From NCBI GenBank assembly GCA_012064415.1, contig SSNU01001268.1, positions 434,001 through 498,000 of the forward strand: DNA of 64,000 bases, given 5' to 3'. The notes beneath the pieces were generated by a model. That model saw only the letters and a list, made by a program, of their open reading frames with translations, was not told the origin of the DNA and did not search any database. Position numbers and translations under genes: made by a program. Positions 49,145 to 64,000 of this stretch are shown piece after piece. This stretch comes from Gyrodactylus bullatarudis (Eukaryota; Platyhelminthes; Monogenea; Gyrodactylidea; Gyrodactylidae). Within the stretch, counting starts at the first letter, position 1, and every line of letters starts with the position of its first letter.

Positions 49145-50482
49145 ATGAAGAGGGCTGGTACTTATGTCGTTGAGTAAGTGTTGCTAGCTTTTAGAATATT
49201 AAAGAAAAGGAACGGAGCGCGGAGGCCCCAGAAGAAGACTGTCTTGAATATATTCACCATCTTCAAGTATGAAAAGCATCTAAGGAATATATCGATAATA
49301 AACTTGGTTGTGGGTATAACTTCATTGGCTTTGGCTGTGATAAGTTGTGAGTTGGAGACATATCTCTGGGCAAGTCAGAAGAAGTCTCTCAAGGAGGTAA
49401 TCATAGACTGGAGTCCCGATTCGATAATTTCCATTATCACGATTATACGGGCACTCTCTTGTTGTCTTACAGTCATTCTTGTTCTATTCATATTCGGTCA
49501 TTATTACTTGAAACTTTTGATAAAGATGATTAGAAGAAATAGTAAAAATATAGCCGAATGCATGACGAGGAGGAAACTATGTTTTTTTGCTATTGAAGTT
49601 TCTATTTGTCTTATCCACCCACCGCCAATGAATTTACGAGCTTACATTAATGATCCTGATATGAATGAGTCAGAGGTTTATTTGACACTGAATCAATACT
49701 TGTCGCTAGCCATGTTCCTTAGGATCTACCTATTAATACCCTTAATCTATTATACATCATCACTGAGGAGAAAATTCAGCTATATCAAATTGAACAAGTT
49801 TGAGAATTCAGGGTCATTTATATTCAAGGCTTTGCTGTACTACCATCCAATACCGGTTTTATTAGGGTTTATCATCATTATTTACACATGGTTCTGTTGG
49901 GCCTATAGGATTTGTGAGATGAACAACTATGAGACGATAGCGTCCGGTATCCGTCAATCAACCTGGCTGATTGCAGTTACCTTTCTAACTGTAGGTTACG
50001 GCGATGTTATTCCCACAACAGTTTGCGGTCGTTATATTGCCGTTTCATCGGGAATTTTTGGAATATTCTTCACAGCTCTGTTGATTGCTGTGGTTTCAGG
50101 ACAACTGCAGCTTTCAACAACTGAAAAGAAAGCCTACGAGCTCATTCAGTCGAGAGCAACTGACAAGAGAATCATGGAAACAGCATGCATACTGATTCAA
50201 ACTAAATATCGTCATTATCGAGAGACCAAGAATTTCCCCGATAGCACCCGGAATGATTTTTATAGGAGAAAAGTACAAAAAGTGAGTCCCCCTCCACTTA
50301 TTAATGTCATTTAGCTGGCGAATAAATTTCATAAAATGCGGACAAACCAAGCCAACTTGAAGGATTTCAACATAGAACTAGTCGACGTTTATAGAGAGAT
50401 AAAGATTCTCACACAAAAGCAACAGGAATCCGAACAGAGAATGAAGGAAATTTATGAAAATATTTTACTATTAATAAAATGA
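49145..50482 (+). CDS. KCNN: Small-conductance Ca2+-activated K+ channel, SK paralogue 3
   Basis: Three exons (49145-49173, 49195-50281, 50315-50482) encode 427 aa. The protein shows S1 (SIINLVVGITSLALAVIS), the S3 region (IEVSICLIHPPPMNL), S4 with LRIYLLIPLIYYTSSLRRK, the filter GYGD starting at residue 277 (STWLIAVTFLTVGYGDVIP), and a C-terminal calmodulin-binding helix and coiled coil. The main exon has no usable ATG before S2. An ATG at 49145 joins it in frame only if the 21 bp 49174-49194 are removed. That piece has a consensus GTAAGT donor and TTTTAG acceptor and contains a stop. The second intron is 33 bp and also carries an in-frame stop. AATAAA at 50473-50478 overlaps the last codons. 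MsrA converges from the other side 100 bp away. Confidence 0.9.
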
Positions 50483-50581
50483 TCAATTTTGATATCTTTA
50501 CTTGTGAGTAATCAGTCAAGTTGGTGTTAATTTTCTCTGTTTGGAATGGACCGCTTACAGCCAGTAATGTGAGCAGAATCC

Positions 50582-51142
50582 TTATAGGACACATTTGATT
50601 TTTAGGCCACTTAGCCCACAATATCCGTTAGGATTTTTTGCAAGATATTGCTGGTGATATTCCTCAGCTAGGAATATTTTGTCCAATTGACGAATTTCTG
50701 TTACAATCTTGCCCAAATTCTTGGCATCAAGAGATTTTTGAAATTTATCCCTAGAATCAATGGCCATTTTTAGGGATTCCTGGTCTGGGGCAAAGATACA
50801 GGATCTGTATTGTGTGCCGAAGTCATTACCTTGCTGATTGCGTGTTGTTGGATTGTGAGACTCCCAAAAGATTGTCAGAAGCTCAGATAGAGAAATTTCC
50901 GATGGTTTATAAACAACCTGAACAACCTCAGCATGCCCAGTTGTTCCTGAGCAGACTTGCTTGTAGCTCGGACTATCCTTGTCTCCCCCAGCATATCCAA
51001 CCTGTGTCGAATGGATTCCTTTTGGGATTTGCCAGAACTTTCTCTCTGCACCCCAGAAACATCCCATTCCAAACATTATCGTCTTTGTGTTGTCAGGAAA
51101 TGGACCAGACAAGTTGACATTCTTAAAGACATAGTGAAACAT
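50582..51142 (-). CDS. MSRA: Peptide methionine (S)-S-oxide reductase MsrA
   Basis: A single coding exon of 186 aa. The catalytic motif GCFWG is at 27-31 (Cys28), within FGMGCFWGAERKFW. Further family blocks are TQVGYAGG, TGHAEVVQVVY, GNDFGTQYRSCI, AEEYHQQYL and NPNGYCGL. MsrA reduces the S epimer of methionine sulfoxide in proteins using thioredoxin and protects against oxidative damage. The C-terminus IKCVL has a further cysteine that could resolve the disulfide. There is no obvious mitochondrial presequence with this start. The ATG follows a strong TTTCCTTTCAG by 12 nt, and a GTATG donor lies 45 bp before it, so a 5' UTR intron (51155-51199) or trans-splice site is likely. The 3' end faces SK-3, 100 bp away. 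Confidence 0.95.
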   Translation of the reverse strand: MFHYVFKNVNLSGPFPDNTKTIMFGMGCFWGAERKFWQIPKGIHSTQVGYAGGDKDSPSYKQVCSGTTGHAEVVQVVYKPSEISLSELLTIFWESHNPTTRNQQGNDFGTQYRSCIFAPDQESLKMAIDSRDKFQKSLDAKNLGKIVTEIRQLDKIFLAEEYHQQYLAKNPNGYCGLSGLKIKCVL

Positions 51143-52832
51143 TGCTCTGGATGCCTGAAAGGAAATTTATCAAGTTAATCGATCAGATTTGAGTCATACC
51201 CTTTCAAGGTGCCATTTGTTTAGGTAGAATATTCTCAAATTAATACTTCATACATTTTCATTGAACGTTGAAGGATTCGTAACCAAATCCATTCAGCTGT
51301 AGTATATTGATTGAGAATTTCTTAATTAGAACATTGAAACCTTGAATGGGAGTAGGTTTGAATGAAATTGAACGAGAAAAAGTCAGTTTTGAAAACAAAG
51401 ATTAACTGTATTTTTTTAATGCATATTCTAGATAAATAAATATATATATATAATATTGTTTAGTACTTTTTTTTAATTGTCCTTTTTTGGTATCGTGAAT
51501 AGTTTGATTTGTATATTTCTTTTCAATCCAAGATAAAGTAAAGTAATAATTGAAAGTGTTGTTATAAATCCAGTTTATTTTTCAAGTAACTTGTTTCTTT
51601 CTCGTTAAATAATAATACGTTTTAAATGAAAATTGTAAGAAAAAGTCTCCAACAGACAAACAAACAAACAGGCGAGTGAAAAAGTTGATACAGTGAGAAA
51701 AACTACTACTTTTGGCGCAAAAAATTGGGTTGATGACATGGGAAATCCAGCAGTGGTGCAAGTGAAAAAGAAAAATTTCCATCTTCTCTCTTCTCCAGTG
51801 ATCATTAGCAGCATTTTTTTGTCCATCCTACATCAAATCTTGGTAAAGTGTAGAAACAAAAAGGTGAATAAAATTTACCTTTGTAATAATATATCTTTGT
51901 AAAATTGAGTTATAATATAAATGAATGTATGTACACTGAATTATAATATAATATTATTGTTACTTTTGAGTTGACTTCAGTAAGTGGTATAAAAATGATA
52001 AAAATATATGAGTGTCTACGAGTAAATATTCTTTATTTTTTTGTATAATCGTATATTAGAGAGTGGTATAAAAATTGGATTAAAAATGTTTTGGGATGTT
52101 GCTCGAAAAAATGGGGCATGTTTTGTGTGTGTATGGGACGCATTGGAGGGGAGAGAGCGCAGAGGTTACTGGGTAAATGAATTTGTATTTTTGGCGTATT
52201 ATTTTGAATAGTGAATGCAAAAATTGTAGAAAGCGTCGTGAGATTTTTTTCATGTGCGTGTAAAAAAATTTTTTTTGTTGGCGGTATAGTAAATGTAGAA
52301 TTCTGTGCTGAATTATTACATAATCCTTGTTGGAAAAATTTGTTAATTATATTATTTGAAAAAATGATTAGAAAAAGTTGTTATACAATTGAAAAAATGG
52401 ATAAAATTTTAGTCCGTGTTTCGTGTTGTATAAAATCATCGGGTCAATGTTTTTAAAAATGTATGAAGACCACTTGGTTATATGTATTAACTGTGAATGG
52501 GAGATTGATTATCAGCGTCAATGTTGTTTCTAATCTATGTATCATCATCATTAAAAGTGTCAAACTATGCATGTATATGTAGTAGTAGTAAGGGAGATAA
52601 ATTGGAACAGGATTAGAGAGAGTGATATTCTTCTTTTGGCAATACAGTTTTGTGTGTTTGGAGGAGATAATACTAGAAACTTTTGATTTTGCTCGTAAGA
52701 GGCAATAGAAAAAGATGATGGAGAAAGAGAAAGTTTACATAAACTCGTTTTTTAAAATACACATTACAAACGAACGAAAGAACAAACAAACAAGCACATA
52801 CATACGCAGACAGGTGTACACATAAAATTTGA
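51143..52832. other. Region between MsrA and Smad2/3 (both minus strand)
   Basis: No coding sequence supported. It must include the 5' leader of MsrA and the 3' UTR of Smad2/3, which may be long. Several TTTATT (AATAAA on the minus strand) occur. Open frames are short and unrecognised. Confidence 0.55.
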
Positions 52833-58105
<5,273 letters not shown>

Positions 58106-58257
58106 TTTTGTAGTATATGATATGAGTGAGAATTACGAGAAGGAATTGGTGAAAAATCAGCGCCCTTCAAATATGAGAAACTTTAATCAATTATAACACA
58201 CCAAAATTGTTTGTATGAAGAGGGAAGGTGTTTTAGATAACAGGAAATTCAAATGTT
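58106..58257. promoter_or_regulatory. Short divergent interval between Smad2/3 and TMEM39
   Basis: Only 152 bp lie between the two ATGs, which point apart, so the promoters overlap unless upstream exons exist. TTAGATAACAG ends about 17 nt before the TMEM39 ATG. A tiny out-of-frame upstream ORF (ATGTTATGA, 58253-58261) overlaps that start. No similar AG precedes the Smad ATG. Confidence 0.45.
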
Positions 58258-61200
58258 ATGAACCACTTGAAGATTTATCCGTATTCCAGACTGAAAAAGA
58301 TTACTGTTGTTATTTTTTTATCCATATTTTGTCTTGTTGCATCAATATCTCAGTTCATTGCACTTTCTGGGTACTCATACTACCTATCTGACTACTCAAA
58401 TATAATAAGTGCAAGTTAAATTTGAAATAATTCTTAATTAGATCCAGTTTGAAAACTGTCAGATATGTATTTTGATATTTTTATACTGTGTCAAACTTAT
58501 TTTGGTCAATGTTTATAGTGTAAGATTCCAATGTCTATTAATTCTACAGGTTCAAGATATTGACAGATCAAAACAATTTCTTTTGGTTCTCTTGGCACTG
58601 AGTTCATGGATCATTTCAGTTTCTCTTTATCCCAACTACAATGCAATCGGATACATGTTCTTTGCGTAATTCCTATTTATTCAATTTCTTTTAGACTGTT
58701 ATTCATTATCATTCTAAAGACTCTCTCTTACCTACTGATGATAATGATTTTGAATTATGGCGATACCAAGTGGAAATTTGTAACTCTCTCCCTTAATAAA
58801 TATCCTTTTAGCCTACTGTTAATATGCTATTATCGAGATTTAAAGAAATCCAGGCGGGTAAAAATAGTGAAGAGAACTCGTATTATTTATCAATTAAAAA
58901 AGATCATGACAATGTCAAGCTTACACTCCTCAATCATAAATGCAGCTTGTCAGCTAACTCTAAGGAATCCTTTGCTGAATACATTCATCGAGAAGTATTT
59001 AATTTTACTATAGACTTGAGCTGGCGTATTGAGTGTATTCTATCTCTATCATTTTTTCTTGGATTCATTTCAATATACGTGCCGATTATTCACTTTCAGG
59101 TGAGTTTACTTATCTCTATTCATCTTTTCTTTATTTAATTATTATTATCTTTTTAAATACAATCAATATCTAGGCTTTTATCAAAGGTTCACTATTGAGT
59201 TTCCTATTAGAGATTTTTATTAAAAACTTTTTTGATTTAATATATTAGTTGATACGTATATATGTGTTCTTGAATTTGTTAAAATTAATTATACTCATTG
59301 AATATACAGAGTTGACTCTGTTTTAACAATATTTTATTTAGAAATCTACTTGTAAGTATATGGATAATTTTATTTAAATAAAAGCTAACTTTTTCTTGTA
59401 TCAGCAGTTTTCTTATGTGTCATTTAGCGGTTAAAATATCTTGACTGATCTGTGTATCTTTCAAGTGGATTTCCCTCAGTTTACTATCTTCCCCGTGAAA
59501 TTCCCATTTGAAACGGGTTATCTGCATATTTTTTTTCTGCCAAGATTAATTTGGTCTATTGCGCAGATTAGACTAGGGTTATCCCTTTCATGTATGAAAT
59601 CCATTCTCTCCCCCTTTTTACAGTTTGATTTAATGGGGACATATGAGTGAGTGGATGCAAAAAAATAAGGCGGAAATGTCATACATAGAGTATTAACAAG
59701 AGATGTAGAATAACTCAATGAAAGCTTTTTATTCAGTTACATACAATTCCATAGTCATATAGAAAAAAGGGAGAATTGGTCATTGATACACAATAAGAGT
59801 GTACAATACTTAAAAAATATAAAACTGTACAGCGTAAAATTGAGTGCTTAATATCCCAGTGGTTTCTAACCTTTATGTCTAATGCATATCTGAAGGAGGA
59901 AGAAAGAATTCTGCTCATTTAGTTTTACAATTTTCTTCCTGTTTTCATACGGGTACATAAAAAAGTCTCTCTCGTTTAATGAAACTTGATTTATGACTCT
60001 CTAATTCCATCATCATCATCTGATAAAATTTCTTTTCATCTGTAATTAGTTCACCCTGTCCGCTGTTTCCCCCCTTCAGATAATCTAATTTCTCAAGCAG
60101 TATTTCTCATTAATCTAGGACCTAATGAATTAAAATTGCCGATTAATTTTTATTGAAATTTTACTACGCAATTAATAACCAATGAATATATGTATATATA
60201 AGTTTTGATAACTCTTTCTCCAATGTCCATCTTCTTAAGAATTCTAACATGATAGAAGAAGGGAAATTCTCCTTAGATCATTGAGAATTTAGATCCAAAT
60301 ATTTGAAGTCAAAGTTGAATATTTACTTTTCAAAAAATATCAATTTTAAGTCAATTTTGTGTCTATCTCATCTCTACGCTGTAGGAAGATAATCTGCTCC
60401 AATTTGAATGCAGTAGACCTTGAAGTATTCAAAGCGTAAAAAATTATGCCCCTGTAAAATATATTCATTTACAAATCTCTTCTACTTTTTAACTACTAAA
60501 AATCATAGAACAAAGATGGAATCGTAAAAATAATTTCATTGATGAATTACTATAACTATTTGTCCGTTTAAGAAAGCCGATTCATATTTCTCTATTGTTC
60601 AATTTAATCCTTGATTCTGCATAATTCTATATACATTTTATTTTTAGTACGAAAAAATCCTGACTCTGACAAAATGGCATTTTAATTTCACCCTGACTGC
60701 AACATTGACCATAATCCTCTTCTGTTCAATATCAATATTGCCCCTTGACTATCTTGTTGAACACAAATATCTCACTGAGCACTTGGGTCATTGGATGGCC
60801 ATGGGGGAAGGTGAAGTCAAATCATATCGAGATTCAAAAAATTCGACCAACAAGAAACCGAGTACCATTCTTCTCTGGTCATCGCATAACGTGAGTATTG
60901 ATTGGTCAAATAAAAATGATCGTAGTAAAATTTCTAAAATATAATTCATTCACAACTTTTCTGTGAATGAATTGTTTAAACAATCCATTTTTAGTGTGTA
61001 TTTAATATCTAATACTACTTGCAACTGTTCCCTCATTAAAATAAATAATAAGTCGCGAGGTTATATACAGAACCAAAAACATATAGACAAACAAAAGCAG
61101 AAATGAAAAATACAGTAGTAGTAGAATAATATGCATATACCACCTGTCCTCTAGAAATTATAATTTTATTTTAAGCAGCATTTCAGGTTAGTGAAAGAAA

Positions 61201-62331
61201 TTTTTTAGCATTATCTCATTTAATCCATCAGTAGAGAATAATAAATGTAGTGTTTTTTCTTCTTACATTTAAAAAAATAAAATATGTAGGATATTGCCCG
61301 CGGATTTTCCACTTATCTCTCCTACTCTACCCAACCCTTTCTATATATATCTCTGTCTATCTGTCTGTCTGAGTAATTAACCAATATTCTCTGAACCAGA
61401 TACATGGAAATCACCCAAAATAAGTATGAATAAGGAGGAGAATCTCTCTTGTCAATCATGGGAGTTTTTTCCCCTCCAAGGCATAAAATGAGTTAATTAA
61501 TTCATTATTCTGTACAACCCATTCTTCCAGACTGTAGAGGGGAGAGTAGAACTGCAGAGTAAAGAAAGAGAGGAAGGAACATAATTCACATGTTTTTTTT
61601 CTTGTCTATCTATCTAGAGAGATTCTAATACGACGGGAGGGAGGGGGAATGAATGAGTCGAGAGTACACTTGGGAATGTTGAAATTATTAAACTGAGGTC
61701 ACTTGGATAGAAGAAGAAATCAGACGTTAATCGTGTGAAGAGAAATTGTTATTTGTAACAATTAAATCAGAATAATCACACAGACTAGCAAAAATTTTAT
61801 TTACTCATCAGATCGAAATACAATGAGATTCTGAAAATTTGAAATATTCTTATCGTGTAGTTTTGGAGAAAAATTCGAATTTTTTAAGCTTTCTGAAGAT
61901 GTTAGGCCTGGCCCGAGAGAATTTCCATACATTGACATGTGTGAAAATAGCTCAAGTTAAACCACGGCTTTTTAATACTTTATTATTCAAGATTTGAATG
62001 AATTTCTTTATTGCAATCTGATTGTTGCTTATTTAATCTGTAGTGATAATACGTTCAAACCAAAGGAAAAAAAGGAACAGTCTCTTGAAAAAACTATCTT
62101 GATGTATTTTCAGCGTTCATCATATTTTTTTCAACTATTTCATTGAAATTTGTAAATTTTCTATTTTGAATGAATTTTCGATGTCTTTTTTAATCCAAAA
62201 CTTTTAATGAATTTAATTTTCATTAGTCTTACAAAAAAGATGCTGTTGTACGCCATAAAGGCATTTACTATCAGAGTACAGGTGAAGAAAATTGCTCAGA
62301 GCCAGGAAATTATCTGCACAAAATCTATTAT
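58258..62331 (+). CDS. TMEM39A: TMEM39-family membrane protein, 3' end outside the window
   Basis: Seven exons seen: 58258-58410, 58442-58519, 58550-58665, 58695-58779, 58812-59099, 60648-60890 and 62227-62331. They make 356 codons in frame, ending at a good GTAAGT donor, so the last exon or exons lie beyond base 64000. Several hydrophobic segments occur. The best match to TMEM39 is HREVFNFTIDLSWRIECIL, the DYLVEHKYLTEHLGHW block (human has DLLHKSAAHLGKW) and VVRHKGIYYQS (human VLVRHSRCLYRA). TMEM39 proteins are ER multipass proteins linked to ER-to-Golgi export (collagen secretion in worms) and autophagy. Four consecutive introns are 31, 30, 29 and 32 bp. The first starts with GC (GCAAGT). 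The second (58520-58549) has no in-frame stop and could be retained. The N-terminus is shorter than in vertebrates. The family is confident; A versus B paralogue is not decidable. Confidence 0.82.
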
Positions 62332-64000
62332 GTAAGTGACTTTCTCTTTATTTAACCCCATGTCATTGTCGTAATAGAGAATGGAGAAGGGCTGGACTAG
62401 TATCTTTCATCTTTTATAAAACACTGCACGTGACCATTTAAAAATACACCATTAAAAAAGAAAGTATTCTTTCACATCTACTACGCACATTTATGATCAG
62501 GATGGGTGAGCATTACTCAACTACCTAACGCTTACCCATGTGACTTTCTTCTACATGTAGTGTACTCATAAAAAGTGAAAAGCCACTAAAAATGAAACAG
62601 TAACTCTGTTTGTATTACCCCCCTGATTTTGGCGACATGTGTCAACAGGAGACACATTCTCTTCTCAGCTAAGACTATAACAATTTTGGTACATTACACT
62701 CTCTATTCTGTAATTTTTACCAACATTAATAAAATATTCTGACTTTTAAGTGAATTTTTTAACACCATCGGCGTTGGATACAGTGTTTGTTTTGCATCGT
62801 GACAGCTAATTGAAAATATTTTTTACTATTATATTCGCAATTTTTTAATATTAACCTGGTTTGTAGCTAGCCACTAAGGGAAGCTTGATCAATTTCTTTG
62901 AGCTAACATTGCAGATTTAAGGCTGATCGAATCGTTACATTTCAAGTAAAATGTTTCAGTTCGCAAGCAATAATTTGACTTCCAATTTTTTTTACCTTCA
63001 TAACTCTACCAGTTTGATAGGTTTCTGGATCAATTAAAGTTTAAATTCAAGCCCACAATGTGAACTTGCTTTAGTAACTTGGCATCTTCATAGCTAAATT
63101 TTGGTTTTTATAAAAATTGTGAAATAGTCTCGGCACCGAAAGAAGGTTGCTTTAATGATTTTTACCGTTTGCAGAAACCATATACACAGATATTTCATTT
63201 ACAGAGAATAATTTTCCATTTTTTTGCTATATTATTCCGGATGTTGTGTAATTTTTCGAAACAAGAAAGTATACTTAAGAGCATTTTAATTAGGAATTCG
63301 AACCAAACATTCTCATTGGCTTAGAATGCTTCTCGATTAACCTCAATATTTTAATTTGTTATTTATACTCGAAGGAATATTCTCTACCATATTGGTCGCT
63401 TTAGTGATCACCTGAACAGTAAATTTGCTATTCTTGATATTTTGCCATGTTGCTTATTTCAAAAAATATAAAAAAATTGATTTCTTACATTCCAACGAAC
63501 AAGGATAAATTTTCAATTTTTGTCTGTACAAAGGATAAATAAGAGTTCATTATGAATTGATGAACTGAATTTAAGGTCCTTAAAGGGTTGTTACAATCTG
63601 AAAGTTTATACTTGGTATCCAAGTATCTAAAGAATGATAATAAAATATGATCATTATAGTTTTTGTTCCCGAGATTGTAATTAAAACGTATCGGCTGATC
63701 CTCAGTCGCTGTAGCCCCGAGATCGAGTTAAGTCCATTGTAATAATCTTTTTTATTTATTGAAACATATTTCGTGGATAACCTTTTTTATAAAATTGTTT
63801 GATTATAAACTCATCTGGAAGGTTTAGAGAACAACAAGTGTATATTTGAGTGATAAAAGTTATATTTCCCCGGGTCTCTTCAGATTTAACCTCTTTCGGA
63901 ATAACTGTTCGTTGTACCTTAATATTTTTCAAAGCCTATAAATAGCAATTTCAACCATCGTTATTATCTTTAAAAGGATAAGTTGGTTTTCTGACTCACC
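62332..64000. other. Right-edge intron or intergenic sequence
   Basis: Probably the start of a large TMEM39 intron, since the expected C-terminal exon is not visible. A dispersed repeat copy (TATATTTCCCCGGGTCTCTT) lies at about 63815-63890. No other gene is supported. Confidence 0.5.

Noticed and set aside
63690..63740. tRNA-like GC-richer patch near 63.7 kb
   Set aside because: No acceptor stem or GGTTCGA-type T-loop could be placed.

Overview
The window is nuclear DNA of an AT-rich invertebrate animal (about one third GC by eye). Eleven protein genes can be supported, nearly all split by introns. The introns fall into two classes: many of only 21-40 bp, and a few of 0.3-4.7 kb that are full of small inverted-repeat elements. 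The proteins are clearly metazoan: TRPA1-like and TRPC channels, three SK channels, the myosin phosphatase targeting subunit MYPT, Smad2/3, TMEM39, DDX47, BUD23 and MsrA. I cannot name the phylum. Very short introns, and 3' splice-site-like sequences just upstream of many start codons, would suit a lineage with spliced-leader trans-splicing (flatworms, copepods and rotifers are examples), but this is inference.

Layout. 1-11.4 kb: 5' part of a TRPA1-like gene on the minus strand. It runs off the left edge before the pore, and a small charged-repeat gene sits antisense in one of its introns. 11.5-14.7 kb: DDX47 then BUD23 on the plus strand, only 216 bp apart, both small-subunit ribosome biogenesis factors. 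14.7-20.3 kb: intergenic, with repeats and one possible orphan terminal exon. 20.3-31.4 kb: a complete 12-exon TRPC gene on the plus strand. 32.9-37.6 kb: a complete 10-exon MYPT gene on the minus strand. 38.2-50.5 kb: three tandem SK (KCNN) channel genes on the plus strand, with a repeat-rich 7-kb gap between the first and second. 50.6-51.1 kb: MsrA on the minus strand. 52.8-58.1 kb: Smad2/3 on the minus strand. 58.26 kb to the right edge: a TMEM39 gene on the plus strand, running out of the window.

The exon models were built by hand from splice sites, reading frame and family similarity. Complete models close in frame: TRPC 934 aa, MYPT 810 aa, SK-1 439 aa, SK-2 413 aa, SK-3 427 aa, Smad2/3 599 aa, DDX47 601 aa, BUD23 279 aa, MsrA 186 aa. 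Five genes act in cation signalling or Ca2+-linked excitability (TRPA, TRPC, three SK). Nothing here shows that they are co-regulated.

For discovery, the strongest signals are the ultra-short introns (one candidate of 21 bp), two GC-AG introns with identical donors, the acceptor-like AG upstream of many ATGs, the tandem SK cluster, a TIR element carrying an AT-hook ORF, and two large near-perfect foldbacks inside TRPC introns.
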